Shown in pieces: positions 1 through 11,105 of a stretch of DNA of 64,000 nt. Made by a program: the position numbers and the translations under genes. The stretch comes from Phytophthora sp. 'mugwort' (taxonomy: Eukaryota > Oomycota > Peronosporomycetes > Peronosporales > Peronosporaceae), in the NCBI GenBank assembly GCA_033558025.1, contig JAUCEF010000004.1:62001-126000 (forward strand), given 5' to 3'. The notes under the pieces were generated by a model that saw only the letters and a program-made list of their open reading frames with translations, did no database searches and had not been told where the DNA came from. Every line of letters begins with the position of its first letter. The stretch's first letter is position 1.

Positions 1-539
1 GGATAATAACGCCCATTTCTTACACCACGAAATACGTCGGTTGTGTCGGCGGGATGTCGACCATTTTGCGCTATGGTAGGCCCGGAGCTTTAAAATTGCA
101 GCGAATTTTTGTGTGGGTGGGGGGTGCTAGCGACCTGGGTATAGTATACACAAGATGGGACGGTATACAATCACGGAGTACGACTGCATAATTTGGTCCT
201 TGCGCACAATTTGGAAAATATTTTATTCGGCATTATCCGTTAGCATTTTCCCACGAATAAGACCCTCCCCTTCAAAGTTACTATAAAAGAATAGTATTAA
301 TAAGATTTCTCTGAAAATTATATGCGTAGTACCAATTCTACAACATAGTATTATTGAATCATTGCATTAATCCGGCAGGCTTCGTGAACAGATTGGCTAA
401 TCCACCCAATCGGCGCAGAGCTCTGTCTAAAAAAATACGATGGATTTAGATAATATCCGCGTGGATATTATTTGCAATCTTAGCTGCAGCGGCAGTGCAA
501 AACGAGAAGAGATCCCTGCGCCCCCCTCTCTCCGACGAC
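1..539. other. Upstream intergenic region, no gene seen
   Basis: AT-rich stretch with no reading frame that resembles a protein. The last 100 bases are probably the 5' untranslated leader of the Rpn3 gene that starts at 540. No repeat or RNA gene recognised. Confidence 0.5.
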
Positions 540-2307
540 ATGAGCGCACAGTCCACGTTCTCGCAGACACCCGCCTACAAGACGCGCATGTCCAGCCCGA
601 AGGAGGTGACAGCCGAGGAAGCGCTCATCTACGAAGGTAAACCGCCACCCCACGTCTAAGCGGAGGGCTTTCCCCGACAATTGCTGACTCGCTGTTTGTA
701 TGCAGAACTGAAGCGGACCATCACTCTTCTTGAAACGGTGGTGAAGACCAACGCCAAGGAGAAGATCCCGCGCATCCTCCGTACTACCAGCAAGTTGCGC
801 AAGACACTGTCGGTGACGCAGCTGCAGCAGGCCGTTGTGCAGTTGCTGCCGTCACAGAACGCGTCCAAGCCTGTGCTACTGGCGCTGCTGGCCAAGATCG
901 ATTCCAAGGCGCGGGCTGCTGTTAGCGAGGCTCGTGCTGCTACCATTACGGACCAGGATGTGGAGATGACGGACACGTCCCCGGAGATGGATGCTCCTGC
1001 GTCCGTCACTGTGGTGCTGCCTGTGGTGGACCTCATTGAAGTAGAGATCTACCTGTTCATGTACGTGTTAGTGGCGCTCATGAAATACAAGCTGGCGCAG
1101 GAGGCGCTGGACACGGTGGACAAGGTGGTGGCGCGCTGCCAGCAGTTCAACCGCCGCACGTTGGACCTGTTCCAGGCCAAGGTGTTCACGTACTACTCCA
1201 ACATCCACGAGCAGTTTGGCCACGACCTACCTGCTATCCGCAACACGCTGCTCGGCGCTCACCGCACGTCGTGCTTGCGTTACGATGAGGCTGGGCAAGC
1301 TACGCTGATTAACCTGCTGCTGCGCAATTATCTGAAGGATAATCTGTACGAGCAGGCGTACAAGTTCGTGAGCAAGACGACGTTCCCTGAATCGGTGTCC
1401 AACAACCAGTTTGTACGCTATCTGTACTATGTGGGCAAGATCCAGGCCGTGCAGCTTGAGTACACCGAATCGTACACGAAGCTGATGCAGTCTATCCGCA
1501 AGGCCCCAGCGAATACGGCTTTTGGGTTCCGCCGCACGGTGTACAAGCTTGCTATTATTGTGCAGCTGCTTATGGGTGAGGTGCCCGAGCGTAATGTCTT
1601 CAACCAGGACGAGCTTCGCAAGGCGCTGGCGCCGTATCTGCAACTCACAAACGTACGATCATTGAAAGCACTGACAAAGCGGTCATGCGAGTTGACTAAC
1701 GTCGTTACGCCTTTTATGATATGTTTAGGCTGTTCGTGTGGGTAACCTGGAAGACTTCAACGTGGTTTTGTCTCAGCACGGTGCAATCTTCAAGGCTGAC
1801 AACACGTACACGTTGATTCTTCGGTAAGCTGGACGATATTGGCTTGTCCAGAAGTTGGGAGGATATTTTGCTAACTGGTGTGTACCCTTTGTTAGTTTGC
1901 GCCACAACGTCATCAAGACGGGTCTGCGGAAGATCAGCACGTCGTACTCGCGGATCCTGTTCGCGGACATTTGCGAGAAGCTCGCGCTGGAGAATGCTCA
2001 GAATGCCGAGTTCGTGTGCGCCAAGGCGATTCGGGACGGCGTGATTGACGCCGTGATCGACCACGAGAACGGTTGGCTGCAACTGAAGGATACAGTGAAC
2101 GTGTACACAACGAACGACCCGCAGACGGCTTTCCAGAGGCGTATCACCTTCTGCCTGGACGTGCACAACGAAGCTGTCAAGGCCATGCGCTACCCACCGG
2201 ATGCTTATAAGAAGGATCTTGAGAGCGCCGAGGAGCGTCTCGAGCGTGAAAAGCAGGAGGAGGAGTTGGCCAAGGAAATTGAAGACGAGATGGACGAAGG
2301 GCTGTAA
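540..2307 (+). CDS. RPN3: 26S proteasome regulatory subunit Rpn3 (PSMD3)
   Basis: Subunit of the 19S regulatory-particle lid; a structural scaffold for ubiquitin-dependent protein degradation in cytosol and nucleus. Four exons can be joined in frame: 540-636, 706-1652, 1729-1823 and 1896-2307, giving 516 residues, close to the usual 500-535. All introns are GT-AG and 69-76 nt long; the second contains a ctaac branch-like site. The first exon encodes [13 protein letters not shown] and is needed because the main frame has no ATG before homology begins at [10 protein letters not shown]. The middle is an all-helical repeat region, the PCI domain lies at roughly residues 265-450 (including the [11 protein letters not shown] segment), and the C-terminus is a charged Glu/Lys helix ending DEMDEGL, typical of Rpn3_C. 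The exon joins are inferred from frame and homology. Confidence 0.96.
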
Positions 2308-2688
2308 CGCGGAGTTGCTTGCTTGTCACAAGCAGTTACTATTGCGAGAGCCGCGAGTACCTTGCAGCATATCTTTCGTCCATGCTAGAATGTAAGAGGG
2401 TTTGTCGTTGCTACAACGCTGCAACTCCACTCCGTCACCCGTAGCGATTATCGAAAGGAAAACAAAAATACGTCTTACCACATCCAGACTACTAAACACA
2501 GTTTGAAAGAGCAGCCACAATATTGAAGGTTAAACTCTCACCAAACTCAAGAGAAATTTGCAGGTGATTGTTGCCTCGAGCGGACAACCCTCGAATGTAT
2601 TCCTTCACATGGTCCAGTTACAGTTCTGTCACGGCGGTTGTTTGCTGCTTGTAGTAGCTTCCTGCTCCCCATCCATCTCCTTCCCAAT
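2308..2688. other. Convergent 3' region between Rpn3 and NDUFA13
   Basis: About 380 bases holding the 3' ends of two converging genes. No additional reading frame or repeat recognised. Confidence 0.5.
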
Positions 2689-3078
2689 TTACTTTTTCTG
2701 AGCCCACAGCGGCACCTGGTAGCGGTCCGAGTGGTACGGTGATTGACCGGCTACCCAACCAGGCACGTTCTTCATAACCTGGCGCTCCTTTTCCAAGATG
2801 TGCTTCTCCTGCTCCAGGTACTCGACGTCAGCCTCCGCCTGTAGAAACGGCAGCAATGCGATGCGATTCTCGCGTTCTTCCTTGACCACCTCACGGTGGT
2901 GCTTGTTGTGCTGGCCCACTAGGTAGTAGCCCGCGGACGTGACGACGAAGGCGCCGAGGAAGAGCGACCATCCCGGTGGTCCGCGAGTTGCCGGGCCGTT
3001 CTTGACGAACTTGACAGGCTTAAAGCCGCCCGGCGGCGGCATCTCCTGGTTGGGAGCGTGGAAATTGGGCGTGGCCAT
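2689..3078 (-). CDS. NDUFA13: NADH dehydrogenase 1 alpha subcomplex subunit 13 (GRIM-19/B16.6)
   Basis: Accessory subunit of mitochondrial complex I in the inner membrane. Single exon, 129 residues, as expected for the family (about 130-145). I start at the ATG of MATPNFHAPNQEMPPPGG because upstream in-frame codons include only a GTG; the QEMPPPGGF motif near residue 11 is a family hallmark. A single membrane span lies at about residues 37-55 (WSLFLGAFVVTSAGYYLVG), followed by a long charged helix containing the conserved RIALLPFLQAE stretch and the C-terminal MKNVPGWVAGQSPYHSDR region. It is divergent from Brf1 with about 308 bases between the start codons, so the two may share a promoter region. 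Housekeeping expression is likely. Confidence 0.95.
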   Translation of the reverse strand: MATPNFHAPNQEMPPPGGFKPVKFVKNGPATRGPPGWSLFLGAFVVTSAGYYLVGQHNKHHREVVKEERENRIALLPFLQAEADVEYLEQEKHILEKERQVMKNVPGWVAGQSPYHSDRYQVPLWAQKK

Positions 3079-3386
3079 GGCTGCGTCAGTCACTCCACCG
3101 GGTTAAGAGGCGTCGGCGACTCCTGTGGCGTGACAGCTTCGCTTTTCGACCTCAAGTTGTGGGGGACCGACGTAACCTGTCAAAACTACTCCTGGATTTG
3201 ACAGGTAACAGTGATGTGTACCACGCGATGTTTTGACTGGTATCGGGGTTGCAAGGGGTGTGCTAATAGAAATACAAAGCGCAAGTTGTGCTGCAGGCGC
3301 TGGCGGAATAGTTTGTTGTTCGCCACCAACTCGTCCCTGATCAATTAGCGTGAGTAGTTCTTTCCGCCCTGGTGCCCGCGACAGCC
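3079..3386. promoter_or_regulatory. Shared divergent promoter region of NDUFA13 and Brf1
   Basis: 308 bases separate the two start codons on opposite strands. The interval must hold both 5' leaders and core promoters. I see no clear TATA box or full oomycete initiator match, so the call rests on gene arrangement only. Confidence 0.45.
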
Positions 3387-5520
3387 ATGGCCAACAGTAT
3401 CTGTCCCACATGCTCCTGCACGGAGATCGACGTTGTGGATGTGAGCGGTGAGGCCGTGTGCGTGAGCTGCGGCACCATCCTTGAGGAGAATAACATCGTG
3501 TCATCTATCGAGTTCCAGGAGTCAGGCGGCGGCGCGCATTCGGTTGTGGGACAGTTTGTATCGGCCACGGCCTCCAAGGCTTATGGCAACATCGGCACCA
3601 GTGGTCGGAACTATGGCCTCGAGTCGCGTGCTAACACGCTGGCAAATGGCAAGAAGAAGATCCGCCAGATCGCGGGAATGCTGCGCCTGGGTGACCACTA
3701 CGTGGACTCGGCCTTCCGTCTCTTCGCACTGGCGCTGCAGCGTAACTTTACGCACGGCCGCAAGACACAGACGGTCATCGCTGCCTGCCTATACATCGTC
3801 TGCAGGAGAGAGCACTCGCCGCACCTACTTATCGACTTCTCGGACAAACTGCAGATCAACGTCTACGTGCTTGGCGGCGTTTTCCTCAAGTTTTGTAAGT
3901 TGTTGCAGATCCACCTGCCGCTCATCGACCCGTCACTTTATATCCACCGTTTCGCCTCGCAGCTCAACTTTGCAGGCAAGACGCACAGCATCGCCACCAC
4001 GGCTCTGCGTCTCGTGGCCACCATGAAGCGAGATTGGATCGAGACTGGCCGCCGTCCGTCAGGTATTTGCGGTGCGGCGTTGCTTATTGCAGCGCGCTCA
4101 CAGTCGGTCATGTGCAGTCTGCACGACGTCATGGACGTCGTCAACATCGGTGAACGCACGCTCAAGCAGCGACTGTACGAGTTTTCGCTCACCCCCACGG
4201 CGCAGCTAACGTACGACCAAGTAGGAAAGCTCGAGATGTCGCGCGTGGAGTGCGACCCGCCCAGTTTCCAGCGTCACCGCGAGAAGGAGGTAATGGAGAT
4301 GCTCTTACTTGAGTCGGAGAAATTGCCGCTGGAACAGAACGGACGGAAGCGACTGATAAGAGCAAGAGGGGATTCGGATGACGGAAGTGAAGACGACGGC
4401 ACCTTGGCTAAGGGTATGTTGAACAAGAAAGCGCAGCGCATGAAAGATGAGGAGATGTCTCGCTTCTTGAGCGGTGACGCGTACTATAAGAAGAAACAGG
4501 CCGAGGCGTTACTTGGCAGCAATGGTGCGATTGTGGGTACAAAAGGTGGCGCTGTTGCCTCGAAAGGCGAAGATGATGACGAGAACATCGACTATGGATT
4601 TGACAATGCTAATGACCAGATTGTCAATCGTGCAAGTCGATTAGCGGCCCAGGAAGTGTTGCTTCGTGTGCGCAAGAAATCGGCACGCTACATTATGCGC
4701 AAGCGCGAGGAGGCAAGTTTTTACAAGACGATCGAGCGAGACCTTACCATGGCGCTCGAGGAGGATACGTCAGCGAGAGTTAGCCGGAGTGGAGAAAGAG
4801 AGCAGGATGATGATGTTAACGGTGAAACAGAGCACAGCACTAGCCCTACTACTTCACCAGACGATGAAACAGGTTCCGCGGTAACAAGAAGACGAAGGTC
4901 AAGTGACTTAGCTGATAATAGTAATGGCCACGAAAAGAGGAGGAGATCGAGGTCACGTGACGAAACTAGTGAACAGGAAGAAGATGTAGAAGACCCAGAA
5001 GAGGAGGACAAGGTGGCTGAGGACGACACTGGAAAAGAGAATGCACAGGAGGACACGTTCTCGGACTTGGATGACGATGAAATCAACTCATTATTGTTGA
5101 CACGAGAAGAGGCCGAGAAGAAGAAGCTGTTGTGGGAGAAGATGAACAAGGATTTCATTCAAGAACAGGTACTCCCGTATTACTAATGCGAATATGTAGA
5201 TCCATTGCAGATGTGCTAACGGTATCTACGTGCCTGCTGAGGTATTGCAGGAGCAAAAACGGCTACTTGGCTTATCAGCACCTGATGCCCCAAAGAAGAA
5301 AAGAAGAAAGAAAACGCCCGATGCCAACGCGCCGCCCCCAGACACGGCGCAACACGCAATCTATGTGAGCATCTGTGGTGCCGAACACTCCCTAGATACC
5401 TCATAAACATTTCTGACCTCGCACATCACTTTTCGCATTGCACAGAAATTAAAGAGCCGAAGGATTAACTACGAAGTCATCGATGAACTCTTTGGCGAGG
5501 CGGCAAGCAACGGCTTCTAG
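3387..5520 (+). CDS. BRF1: Transcription factor TFIIIB subunit Brf1
   Basis: TFIIB-related factor that recruits RNA polymerase III to tRNA and 5S promoters. I start at the ATG of MANSICPTC, in good context; the frame extends upstream only to a GTG. Exons: 3387-5168, 5242-5364, 5446-5520, about 659 residues. The N-terminal zinc ribbon has C6-x2-C9 and C25-x2-C28. Two cyclin-like repeats cover about residues 80-265. An acidic/basic linker follows, then the Brf1 homology block near residues 570-595 (DDDEINSLLLTREEAEKKK), which contacts TBP. The last exon supplies SRRINYEVIDELF, the conserved C-terminal Brf1 motif, which is why I add the two 3' introns. The acceptor of the first intron is ambiguous between 5241 and 5250 (both in frame, three residues apart). 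Confidence 0.94.
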
Positions 5521-5910
5521 AGACCAGTTAGTCCGTGGATTCGCATATTGGTATGACGACGTAGGCTCGCGTTCGCGTTTACGAAAGCGTCAGTTGGTTT
5601 GGCGGGCCTTCGTTTTGGCACACTTCTGAACACGATTCTGGAAATGGGACACTATGAAGCATACTGACACACAGCACAGCGTGGCGATTGTCCTAAATAA
5701 CGTTTGCTTTTATTTATCTCTTTATGTTGATACAGCTCACGGGGGCCATATTTCGAGCGAGCGAACTGGCAAAGGGATATTAATGGAGGTTACTTTTGGA
5801 AAAAAAAATACTTAAGTCTAGGGCGTGTGCTGGAGAACGTATGTACAACATCTACATTAGCAGCTATCAGTAGCTCAGCCGCAACTCGGTGAGATCGAGT
5901 GGCGTTATCA
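5521..5910. other. Convergent 3' region between Brf1 and cyclin
   Basis: About 390 bases with no recognisable gene. It holds the 3' untranslated ends of both converging genes. Confidence 0.5.
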
Positions 5911-8271
5911 TCAATACAACAGCGCCTTCAGATCTTCCAGCGGCAAATGAGCAACTTCACCGAACTCTTTGGCACTGTACTTTGTGGCGACAGCGGTCAG
6001 CTCGCTTGGTTGGATTAAAAGTGACCACAGATCTCGTGTGCAGGGGACAATATCTTCCACGGCATAACTTGTGAGCTCTGCGAGGCGGGAGTTCCAGACA
6101 AGACCCGGCGCCTGATTCTCGACATAGCAATACGCTTCGAGCAAGCATGCGCAGGCGATGATTGAGGGCTCGTAAGTGGCTCCGAAGGTAAAGTTGAGCA
6201 GCGAACACTCCGCAAAGTAGTTGGCGAGTTGGCTGATGAGCTCGTCCTCCTCCTCAAAATGCTCTAGGTAATAGCCCAGGAAACTGACGACACTTGGCAC
6301 AGCCAAATTGAACTTGAACACGTTGAGGAGGTCCCTCTCGCAGTCCACCAGGTCGGCTTTAGTGTATGACCGCTCGCAAATGTACAGCAGATCGTCCATA
6401 TCGCAAGGGTAGATCTCCTCAAACTTCGAAGCGACCAACAGTGCCGCAACCCCAACAAGTTGGAACTGCTGTGACTTCACGGGCGTCTGTGCCAGGTATC
6501 GATCGATGTAGTTAACCGTTAAGAAAAGCGTTTGTGCCTCCAGCTCAAAACGCTGGTGCACTTCAACAAGCCAATCCACAAGGACAGCGCGCATCTTTGG
6601 AAGCACGCTTTGCTGCTTGGCAAAAATGTCTTCTGTAATGTGGTAGCGGTGCTCTCGCGCACGAAGGTTTTTGTAGATGGAGCGGGCATACTCGTCCTCC
6701 GTGCCTGGAGAGTAAACCCCAGGAGTTGCAGTGAGAGACTCGGAAGGCGAAGCAGGGCGAGTTGTCTGTTGACCAAACATGTCTTCATCTGCTGGATGCA
6801 GCGGCTCCACAAATTCCTTAATAATCACCTCCTTTTCGACTACTTCCGCAATCTCAGACTTCCTTTCCACTTCCACTTCAGTTACTTCCGTCACCTCCTC
6901 CACGACCTCCAAAATCTCCAGCCCTTCTTCGAACTCGGTCTCGGCCGGTTCCTCTTCAGACAGCTTATCCAGCGGTTCAGCAGTCTCCAATACTTCTCCG
7001 TCCGAGAAGTAGATGCGGCTCGTTCGTGCCTGCTTTGTCTCAAGTTCTTCCAGCTCAGTAGAAACCTCCGGCAGAGTGTTGGCGTTCAGATCAATATCGA
7101 TGAGCTTATCCACGACAACCTCCTCTTTGTCTTCGATATCGGCCTCTAATTCGGGTTCCACCTCGCTCCAGTTGGGATCCACCTTGACTTCAAGAACTTC
7201 AATCGATGCTTCATCGCTAGTCTGCTCTACAGCATTAAGAGAGGAACTCGGTCGTGCACAGAGATCGTCAAACTCGTGGTCGGCGATAAACAGGTCCCGT
7301 GATTCCTCGTCATCAAATGTGCTGTAACCGTCGAACGCTTCACTGTCGCGCAGATCCACCTCGTCGTCCTCAGGCTCCGTCTCGACCAGCTCGGATGAGC
7401 TTGAAAGCGACTTTGGCCTGGATTTCTTCGTGGCCGAAGTTGAAGGTGCCGGAGGCACGTCCGCGCTTGCACCGCTGTCCCCCTCCTGTTCCGTTGCCTC
7501 GGGCAATTGGAAGACTACCTCCTTGTCCGACGTATGCGTTAGAGCTGCTGCCTTCTTGATGCCCACGACTGTCCACTTGGGTGGTAGCTTGGCGTCGATC
7601 GTTCGGCGACCAGCCAGCAACTCGTGCAGCTCGTCCTCCTCCTCGTCCACGGTGCTGTAGCCACCGAGCGAGTCGTAGAACGCGTGTTGCTTCTCCTCAA
7701 GCTGTGCCTCAATCTCAAGTGCGAGCTCGATGGGGAGCTGTGGTGCGGCGATGACCGCTTTCGCGACTGCCAACGTAGCCGCTTTTACAACCGCGGGCTT
7801 CTCGTAGCCAGCGGCGACGATGACACATTCCGAACTTGCGTCATGCAGGGGCAATCGTCCCTCATTTGGCTCACTTTTGAAAACACTAGCGCTATCATTT
7901 ACGCCGGCGACATCTGTGAGGATCTCAGCGGTACGCGCCCAAGCCAGGCCGCCCGATCCCAACGGGACAGCCAGGACCACTTCTGACTGCTTAGTGTTAG
8001 TTGTTGTTGCAGTGTTGCTGTTTCTGACCTCCGGTCTGTCTTCGTCGTCAGTGGGCTCGCCGACAACGGTCGGGGAGAGCAGCGTGTTGTGCTGCTTGCG
8101 CTGCTTGCGGCGGGCCTCTCGCACGGCCCGGCGCGCCGTCTTGCGCTGTTGTTTGGCCTTCCTCTTCTCCTGTCGCTGCTGCACGCGGCGCTCATGGCCC
8201 TCGGGATCGAACGCGCTGCGCAGGACCTGCCATTGCGAGTGGACCAGCGCCGAGATCTCGGTGAACACCAT
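5911..8271 (-). CDS. A/B-type mitotic cyclin with long N-terminal extension
   Basis: Cyclin that would activate a cyclin-dependent kinase in the nucleus. Single uninterrupted exon of 786 residues from an ATG at 8271. The cyclin_N box starts near residue 520 (EDEYARSIYKNLR) and carries the core MRAVLVDWLVEVHQRFELE and the ALLVASKFEEIYPC helix with its conserved Lys and Glu; cyclin_C follows to about residue 770. The MRAVLVDWLVEVH form is typical of A- and B-type cyclins. The first 520 residues are unusual: a Lys/Arg-rich start (about residues 25-60, basic repeats of KRKAKQQRK type), then Glu/Asp-rich low complexity with two YSTVDEEE/YSTFDDEE-like motifs. No unambiguous destruction box was found. 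Total length is nearly twice that of most B cyclins. Confidence 0.9.
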   Translation of the reverse strand: MVFTEISALVHSQWQVLRSAFDPEGHERRVQQRQEKRKAKQQRKTARRAVREARRKQRKQHNTLLSPTVVGEPTDDEDRPEVRNSNTATTTNTKQSEVVLAVPLGSGGLAWARTAEILTDVAGVNDSASVFKSEPNEGRLPLHDASSECVIVAAGYEKPAVVKAATLAVAKAVIAAPQLPIELALEIEAQLEEKQHAFYDSLGGYSTVDEEEDELHELLAGRRTIDAKLPPKWTVVGIKKAAALTHTSDKEVVFQLPEATEQEGDSGASADVPPAPSTSATKKSRPKSLSSSSELVETEPEDDEVDLRDSEAFDGYSTFDDEESRDLFIADHEFDDLCARPSSSLNAVEQTSDEASIEVLEVKVDPNWSEVEPELEADIEDKEEVVVDKLIDIDLNANTLPEVSTELEELETKQARTSRIYFSDGEVLETAEPLDKLSEEEPAETEFEEGLEILEVVEEVTEVTEVEVERKSEIAEVVEKEVIIKEFVEPLHPADEDMFGQQTTRPASPSESLTATPGVYSPGTEDEYARSIYKNLRAREHRYHITEDIFAKQQSVLPKMRAVLVDWLVEVHQRFELEAQTLFLTVNYIDRYLAQTPVKSQQFQLVGVAALLVASKFEEIYPCDMDDLLYICERSYTKADLVDCERDLLNVFKFNLAVPSVVSFLGYYLEHFEEEDELISQLANYFAECSLLNFTFGATYEPSIIACACLLEAYCYVENQAPGLVWNSRLAELTSYAVEDIVPCTRDLWSLLIQPSELTAVATKYSAKEFGEVAHLPLEDLKALLY

Positions 8272-9305
8272 GCGCGTTGTCGGGCTCCAGTCGGAAAATG
8301 GGTCGGCCGCGGCAGGTGGGAAGTTCCGTTACGAGGCTCTCTTTTTCTTAGTCCACGGAGGGTGCTGAGTTGATGCGCTGCAGTTTCCGAGCAAAAGCCG
8401 CCGGCGCTGGGACTCCCAGTGGGAGGGCAATAATGCACACTGAATCCGGATCATCTCCAGCACTTGGGCTGTGTGTGAAGACTTTTTTTGAAGTCGTGGT
8501 ACCTGACAGTAGTAGGGGTACTACTCAGAAACTTTACCTTTGCATCAGCTTGCTTTTACGATTATATGCAATAATAGAGGTCATTAAAACCGAAACATTG
8601 GATTTCCGTTACCCTTTTTCACGAGGCATCTAATACTCTAGCAGGTAAAGTATCCGCGCGGCCCTCGGTGCAAAGGAGACATGTGCCACATGGCTACGAC
8701 CGTCGCTCGTCGAGCGCACGCTGGGATCAAGGATTTTATGCACCAGTGAGCTGTCGGCGATATTTACACTTCGAGGCGCCGAATCAGGCACTACTTGCGC
8801 TATTGGTTTGCTGTAGTTGTCAGCTAGTACTGTACCCAGCTAGTTAGCTGGCAGCGTGTACAGGCAAGATTCTCGCCTGGCACGTCTGTGTGCCTGTAGA
8901 ACTGTCCCATTTGCCCTTTCGACTCATCTCCTCATTTGGGAAACGTGGATGGGTCGGTGAGGCCCATCCATATGGCTCAAATACGGTAAAGTTATACCGT
9001 ATTTGAGCCATACCATTGACCTTTGCTTGCTAAAATGTACATGTTTTGCCCCTTTTCCACTATTTTTATTATGAATTAGGAGATCTCTCTGATGTAGGAT
9101 ATCTCAATTACGGTACGGTAGTAGATTTTTTTGCACATACCGGTACATGGCGATCACGAAATAAAGTGCATTGCCGAAATGGCGACCAGAGCTCCTTAGG
9201 TCCTGCTCCAAATACAGTGATGGGCGTATTGCAGAGCCACATTATATCTAATCACCTGCAATCCTACATTTTATTAGTTATTGAAACATAGAGGCGAATA
9301 TATTA
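8272..9305. other. Intergenic region upstream of the cyclin
   Basis: About 1 kb, from the 5' leader of the cyclin gene (minus strand) to the first transposon debris. Apart from the hairpins at 8946-9011 I see no gene. Base composition becomes AT-richer from about 9020. Confidence 0.5.
8946..9011. repeat. Two adjacent hairpins
   Basis: Two inverted repeats lie side by side. The first has 8-base arms (TGGATGGG at 8946-8953 and its complement at 8963-8970). The second has perfect 17-base arms, 8972-8988 and 8995-9011, beginning ATGGCTCAAATACGGT, with a six-base loop. They may be the remnant of a miniature inverted-repeat element or a structured site upstream of the cyclin gene. Confidence 0.8.
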
Positions 9306-10160
9306 GTGAGTGAAGACCACTCGATTAAAAATTTGCGCGAAAACCATCCAAAGCAACGGCCTGGACATCCAAACCTACGGCTAGCAGTGCTCTCATTTTT
9401 CCGAAATCTCGCCCGCGTCCAGCAATTCAATGCCTCGAGCCAGCCTCATCAGCACAGCAGCTCCAGATTTGTAATTACCACAGGAAGAACCCGCACATGC
9501 AATGTGGAGTTGGCTCGGCGGTGCCTAGGGGATTTTCGATTGGGACGGCATGCCAGGGAAGAGCATCGTGAGCAAGATTCTGCGGGAGAAGGAGAAGCGC
9601 GACGTTGGCATTGACTACCAGGCTGTTCGGTGCATGCGCTCGCCTGAGATGAGCTACTCGAGCGCAATCTACTTGAGAAGATGTGGCGGCGGGTGCTAGG
9701 TATGGCAAAAAAAAAAAACGCTGGTTGCCGAAAAGCTGGATAGCATGGATTCCATGGGACCAGCAAAAGCTGGATGACCACACTCGTGTTCAAGGAGTTA
9801 CTGGTGGGGCTGAACAAGAAGATGAAGGCCGTCAAAAGGAAGATCCTGCTTCTCTACAATAATGCGTCTGTGTACAAAGAACCCCGGGAGGTGCTATCGC
9901 ACGTGAAGATCGTCATGCTGCCGAAGAACACAAGGGCGATGCTGCAACCTATGCGTCATTTAGATGAATCAAAGCAAGGATTTAAACGAAAGATCAGCCG
10001 CTAATTTGTTGTGAGTTTTGCGCGTAGAGGAGAACAGGTACGCTATCGATATAGCAGACACTATGCAATGGCTGGGAGACGCCTGGGACGCCATGTCCAA
10101 AATGGTTCTTGCGAACGGCTGGAGACACACAAGTCTGGGCTCCTGAGTGTGGATCACATC
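9306..10160 (+). pseudogene. Decayed pogo/Tigger-type transposase
   Basis: Broken DDE transposase. Pieces in different frames follow the order expected for the Tigger/pogo family: a helix-turn-helix segment near 9555-9600 (KSIVSKILREKEK), a DDE-domain segment at 9800-9970 with LLLYNNASVYKEP and VKIVMLPKNTRAMLQPM, and a C-terminal segment near 10030-10140 (MQWLGDAWDAMSKMV, then GWRHTSLGS). Intact relatives carry a D-N-A-P-S-H core; here Asp and Pro-Ser-His are altered, and several frameshifts and stops separate the pieces. It is therefore inactive. An A run at 9709-9718 marks one frameshift. Ends and terminal repeats could not be placed. Confidence 0.75.
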
Positions 10161-10702
10161 GTCAACTAATCAGTGCTTTGACGCCTTGTCGCAACGGCAG
10201 TTGTTCTATCAAAACGCGAGCCCCGTCTAAGATGATACTATCAGGTGGCTCTCCAAGACCATCAGCGTAAACGACTTCCGGTATTTGAACGTTTAGGCCG
10301 TGTTTCAGGTGCTGATGCTGTTCCAGATTCTTGAAAAACAACTGGGAATTGGGGTTTGGGAACCAGTTGGTTTATCGATGCACAAACAGTTAATAGAAGG
10401 AGAGATGTGCTTCACGCAAACGGCTGGATAGGATGAATTACATAATTGGAGCTGCTTTATAGTGATGAGAAAAGTCGGCCTGGCTCTCAAAGCTGCTTCA
10501 AGCATCGAGCAAGGATTTACCGACTGTGATTGATCCTGAGCCTCGGCTACTCGACCAGGACGACCCGGACTCGCTCTTTCAGGTCATTTCCGAGAACTCA
10601 AATGTTTTCTTGTTCAGGCATCACTTTCGAAGGACAAAGAGGCTTTTGATGAGCTTTATACTAAGTGCAAGCCATTGATCGCATAGGAGCAGGAAAGGAT
10701 GG

Positions 10703-10844
10703 TCATCGACAAAAGTTCTTATAGCATCGGACTGGGATATGAACATTGCTTTTATCTACCCGGGAGCTGAAGGTGATCGACAAAAGTTCTTATAGCATCG
10801 GACTGGGATATGAACATTGCTTTTATCTACGCGGGAGCTGAAGG
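10703..10844 (+). repeat. 71-bp tandem duplication in a Harbinger-type transposase scrap
   Basis: Positions 10703-10773 and 10774-10844 are two copies of the same 71-base unit with about two mismatches. The second copy reads into VLIASDWDMNIAFIYAGAEG and a short HSDFF segment, which matches the Harbinger DDE segment also seen at 49.2 kb (LLASDWQLNIAFMHP). The duplication thus lies in old transposon sequence; 71 is not a multiple of three, so it breaks the frame. Confidence 0.75.
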
Positions 10845-11105
10845 CTCGCGACTTCAGGTGTTGGCCCACAGCGATTTTTTTTACAAAATGTGAAAGAGCA
10901 CCACGACGTCATTGCAGATGCCAGCTACGCGTTGCAGCCTCTAGTTCTCGCGGCGTACGGCACCATTTGAAAGAATGGGCTGAGGGATCAGCGGCCAAAA
11001 AACTATACAGTCTCAGGCATGCTACTTGCAATGTGGTCAAAACGAGTCAATGGTTGCTTGAAGAGACGATTCAATATCCTGCGAGTAGCTATGGAGTGTG
11101 AGTTT

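Noticed and set aside
6532..7149. Open frame opposite the cyclin
   Set aside because: Low-complexity shadow of the acidic tail of the cyclin; no homology.
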